The notes under the pieces: model-generated
Told to the model about the DNA's origin: nothing
Seen by the model: the letters and a program-made list of their open reading frames with translations, nothing else
The model's database searches: none
In this document: in pieces, positions 34,393-36,528 of the stretch
Position numbering within the stretch: position 1 is the stretch's first letter
How the letters are laid out: each line of letters starts with the position of its first letter
DNA from: an uncultured Bacilli bacterium
GTDB lineage: Bacteria; Bacillota_I; Bacilli_A; RF39; UBA660
Assembly (NCBI GenBank): GCA_947591455.1
Contig: CANQDC010000006.1
Coordinates: forward strand, 1-36,528
Length of the DNA: 36,528 nt
Reading direction: 5' to 3'
Made by a program: the position numbers and the translations under genes

Positions 34393-35256
34393 TTGAAAGT
34401 AGAAATAAAAAAATTAGAGAATATTAATATGTTAAATGATGCTATGTTTAAAGCCGTGTTTCGAAGTGTAGAAGCCAGAAAAATGGTAGCTACATTTTTA
34501 AGTAGAATCACTGGTATTGAAGAAAGTATTTTAGAAAAAGCTGAGTATCAAGGAGGAGAATTAGTAAAAAATAATATTAAAGAAAAAGGAAAAGTATCTG
34601 ATATCATTGTTAAGATTCAAGATGATAACAAGATCATTTTGGAAATGAATCAATTTGTAAGTAATTATATATTTGAAAAAAATATGAGTTATGCATTTAC
34701 CATGTTTGCAGAGACCATACCTTTAAGAGCGAAAAGATATCCATATGTGTATTTAATAAATTTGGATAATTTTAATAAGTTTAAAACAAAAGAAGGAATA
34801 TTACATTTTAAAATACGAGATGAATATGGTCATATAGAAACAGAACACTATCAATCAATTCACTTAATTCTTGAAAATATAATAGATGAAAAGTATAATG
34901 GGGATAAAGAAATAAAAAAGACAGTTGAGTTTTTAAAGAAGAATAATCTAGAAGAAATGAAGAAAGAATATGGGAGTGATGAGAAATATATGGCAGCAGT
35001 AAGAAGAGTGGAAGATTTATCAACCGATCCAAACTTTATCGGGTATTATGATGAAAAAGAAGCGATACAACAAGATTTAGATGACATGTGGGAGACCGGG
35101 TATGATGAAGGAGAGAAAAAAGGTCTTGAACAAGGAATTAAAACAGAAAAAATAGAAATAGCTAAGAAACTCATAGAAATGGATGGAATTGAAAAAGCAA
35201 GCTTAATTACTGGACTATCTATAGAAGAACTTCAAAAAATAAAAGAAGATAAATAA
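34393..35256 (+). CDS. Rpn family recombination-promoting nuclease / PD-(D/E)XK putative transposase
   Basis: Protein of 287 residues in the Rpn/YhgA-like group with a PD-(D/E)XK nuclease fold. MLNDAMFKAVFRS is the N-terminal family motif. The catalytic strand pair reads KVSDIIVKIQDDNKIILEMNQ-like: an Asp in SDIIV and the ExN/Q in LEMNQ. The tail has a spaced glycine segment GYDEGEKKGLEQG, common in this group, and a small helical end. Homologues cut DNA and some act in defence. I start it at TTG 34393, because AGAGGTGAT lies 8 nt upstream; an ATG at 34360 with a poorer site adds 11 residues. It is the only plus-strand protein gene here. No terminal inverted repeats or duplications are visible, so it is not shown to be mobile. 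Confidence 0.85.
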   Translation: MKVEIKKLENINMLNDAMFKAVFRSVEARKMVATFLSRITGIEESILEKAEYQGGELVKNNIKEKGKVSDIIVKIQDDNKIILEMNQFVSNYIFEKNMSYAFTMFAETIPLRAKRYPYVYLINLDNFNKFKTKEGILHFKIRDEYGHIETEHYQSIHLILENIIDEKYNGDKEIKKTVEFLKKNNLEEMKKEYGSDEKYMAAVRRVEDLSTDPNFIGYYDEKEAIQQDLDDMWETGYDEGEKKGLEQGIKTEKIEIAKKLIEMDGIEKASLITGLSIEELQKIKEDK

Positions 35257-35280
35257 TTAACTTATTTCATAAAAAATATG

Positions 35281-35321
35281 AAAATCTTTCCATGATAGAA
35301 TAAAAGAATGGAAAGATTTTT
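35281..35321 (+). terminator. Intrinsic terminator after the Rpn-type gene
   Basis: AAAATCTTTCCAT (35281-35293) pairs fully with ATGGAAAGATTTT (35308-35320), a 13-bp stem with a 14-nt loop ending in TTTTT. It starts 24 nt after the Rpn stop codon. The reverse direction also has A/T-rich flanks, so it may stop the facing surface-protein gene too. The remaining gap to 35450 shows no other feature. Confidence 0.75.
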
Positions 35322-35450
35322 GATTATAAAAGAAAACTTACTCAATAATCGTAATTCAAATAACATAAAAAAAATTAATATTCGATGTTACTCCATCTGA
35401 ACATTAATTCTTATTATTTTTATATAGTTTCTCTAGAACTAAGTCCTATT

Positions 35451-36528
35451 TTAATCAATCAAAAACCGAGGGCGAACGCCAAGTGATTTAGACGCATTGG
35501 TGACATGGGAATCACCGGTGTCCATGGCAGAAGCAAAAGCAGCCGAAAACGATACATCTTTTAACCAATAATGAAATCTAGTAGTTCCGTAACCATTAAT
35601 GAATTCAGGCTTTAGTTGAAAAATCGCATACTGACGATTATCTATTCCTGTATCATACATACTTGATGATGTTACAGTAGTACCATATACATTTACTTCA
35701 CTCATTAAATCTAGTTTTCTACTATACCAATCCCATGCATTACTAGCACCTGATACATTAATATATTTATTTAAAGCTTCTGTATTTACTGACTTACTTA
35801 ATAAATTTCGATATTCTATTATATGTTCTCCAAAAACTGGTTGAATATATGTGTTTAATACATTTGGCAATGTTATTTCAACCATATCACTATTTGCATA
35901 GCCACCTTCTGTTGTATCACTTTCATTCATTGCAGCACTTTCCAATGGGGTTGCAGGTATAATGGTTACATGATGTTTGGTTAATTCTGATCTTCCAGAA
36001 TGTAAATAATTATCTAGATCTGCTATTAACCATTTAATAGATTTCCCATCAATATTTGTTGTTATATAATCTCCTACATAGATATCATCGAATGTTCCAT
36101 CACTAATTTGTTTATAAAACTCATCTGGTTTTGTTTGAAAAAAATTTGTTAAGTCTTTCCCTCGATATGTATTTCTTCTTAATGCGGCTCCGGCATCAAT
36201 ATAGTTTTGATATTCTTCTTTACTTAGATTACTTGCAAAGGCTATATTACATTTACTATCACTCGTTATATTATCTATCTTTAAATTCCAAGCATTATAA
36301 TCCCATTCACCTTCTGTTTCATTATTACATGTTACACTTACTCGATAGTATTTATCATTACTTGCTTTTCTACCTGGTACTTTATCTTCTTTATTTTGAT
36401 CTACTGTAATGGCTACTTTTACATCATAACCAAAATCAGGTATTGTTCCCCTTATTACATTATAGCTTTTGTTCTCCTGGTAACTAGCATAACTTCTATA
36501 AATTATACCCCCCCCCCAGGATCACACT
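35451..36528 (-). CDS. 3' part of a surface protein, frame closed at a poly-G tract
   Basis: Open frame from about 36521 to the stop at 35451 (356 codons), with no proper start: it is the C-terminal part of a larger protein running off the window. The last 200 residues contain DDIYVGDYITTNIDGKSIKW, DLDNYLHSGRSELTKHHVTI, YGTTRFHYWLKDVSFSAAFA and the ending SLGVRPRFLID. This resembles DUF6273-like, lectin-like domains at the C-termini of Bacillota surface and phage tail proteins. Upstream is a beta-rich segment with two cysteines. At 36508-36517 lie ten G (coding strand); the downstream frame meets TGA (36522-36524) just before the tract, so with ten G it is cut off from the N-terminal part. 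It is a truncated, possibly phase-variable adhesin; the function is unproven. Confidence 0.7.
36508..36517. repeat. 10-bp C:G homopolymer inside the surface-protein gene
   Basis: Ten C on the plus strand, ten G in the coding direction, 11 bases from the window end. Same length as the tract at 10795-10804. Changing the count by one or two bases opens a frame through the tract in one of the other two upstream frames. A sequencing or assembly artefact near a contig end cannot be excluded. Confidence 0.85.

Noticed and set aside
34360-35321. Rpn-type gene as an insertion sequence
   Set aside because: No terminal inverted repeats or target-site duplication around it; it has an ordinary terminator, and the family is named transposase only by similarity.
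36131-36409. Plus-strand open frame opposite the surface protein
   Set aside because: Low-complexity Tyr/Leu-rich translation antisense to a clear coding frame, with no ribosome binding site.
35451-36528. Diversity-generating retroelement target
   Set aside because: The C-terminal domain type fits, but there is no reverse transcriptase, template repeat or accessory gene in the window, and I see no second copy of the candidate variable stretch.
1-36528. tRNA, rRNA, CRISPR arrays, attachment sites
   Set aside because: None found by eye on either strand; no regularly spaced repeats and no cloverleaf-like intergenic sequence.

Overview
The window comes from a very AT-rich genome that uses the standard genetic code: tryptophan is TGG and genes end normally at TGA as well as TAA and TAG. 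A single-chain pyruvate:ferredoxin oxidoreductase, an oxygen-sensitive glycyl radical enzyme, TagGH-like polysaccharide export genes and Gram-positive style ribosome binding sites point to an anaerobic low-GC Bacillota, probably a gut-associated Bacilli lineage. That placement is inference; no rRNA or species marker is present.

Layout. Positions 1-3106 hold a DUF975 membrane protein gene and recG, both on the minus strand. They are flanked by two short intergenic stretches that each look like a promoter followed by a structured small RNA. Positions 3107-6469 encode the PFOR (nifJ). From about 34250 down to 6504 lies one uninterrupted minus-strand polysaccharide locus of about 27.7 kb. It has one obvious promoter at its head and one obvious terminator at its tail, and most gene junctions overlap or are only a few bases long. 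After it come a plus-strand Rpn/PD-(D/E)XK nuclease gene with its own terminator and the 3' end of a minus-strand surface protein that runs off the window.

How the polysaccharide locus works, in transcription order. A TagO/WecA-type enzyme loads the first sugar phosphate onto undecaprenyl phosphate. GtrA follows, then a fused O-antigen ligase/polymerase-like plus GT4 protein, then three glycosyltransferases (one of them DUF1972). Next is a methyltransferase/kinase-like/coiled-coil protein that resembles chain terminators of the WbdD type, placed directly before an ABC exporter (Wzt, Wzm). Then come a GT2-GT4 fusion, a rhamnosyltransferase-like GT2, a large GT-C-like membrane protein with a DPM1-like GT2 and a DUF2304 partner, and a Wzx flippase. 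A glycyl radical enzyme with its activase follows, then a decayed gene fragment, UDP-galactopyranose mutase (galactofuranose supply), a DUF4422 glycosyltransferase, an acyltransferase, a GT2, another GT-C-like membrane protein and a GtrB-like transferase.

Standout observations. (1) A glycyl radical enzyme/activase pair with intact catalytic residues sits inside a polysaccharide operon, where I know of no characterised precedent. (2) Two 10-base G:C homopolymers occur in this AT-rich sequence, one in the acyltransferase and one in the surface protein; each breaks the reading frame, as expected for phase-variable surface genes. (3) A WbdD-like capping protein lies beside the ABC exporter although a Wzx flippase is also encoded. 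(4) Two candidate small RNAs with parallel architecture flank DUF975-recG.
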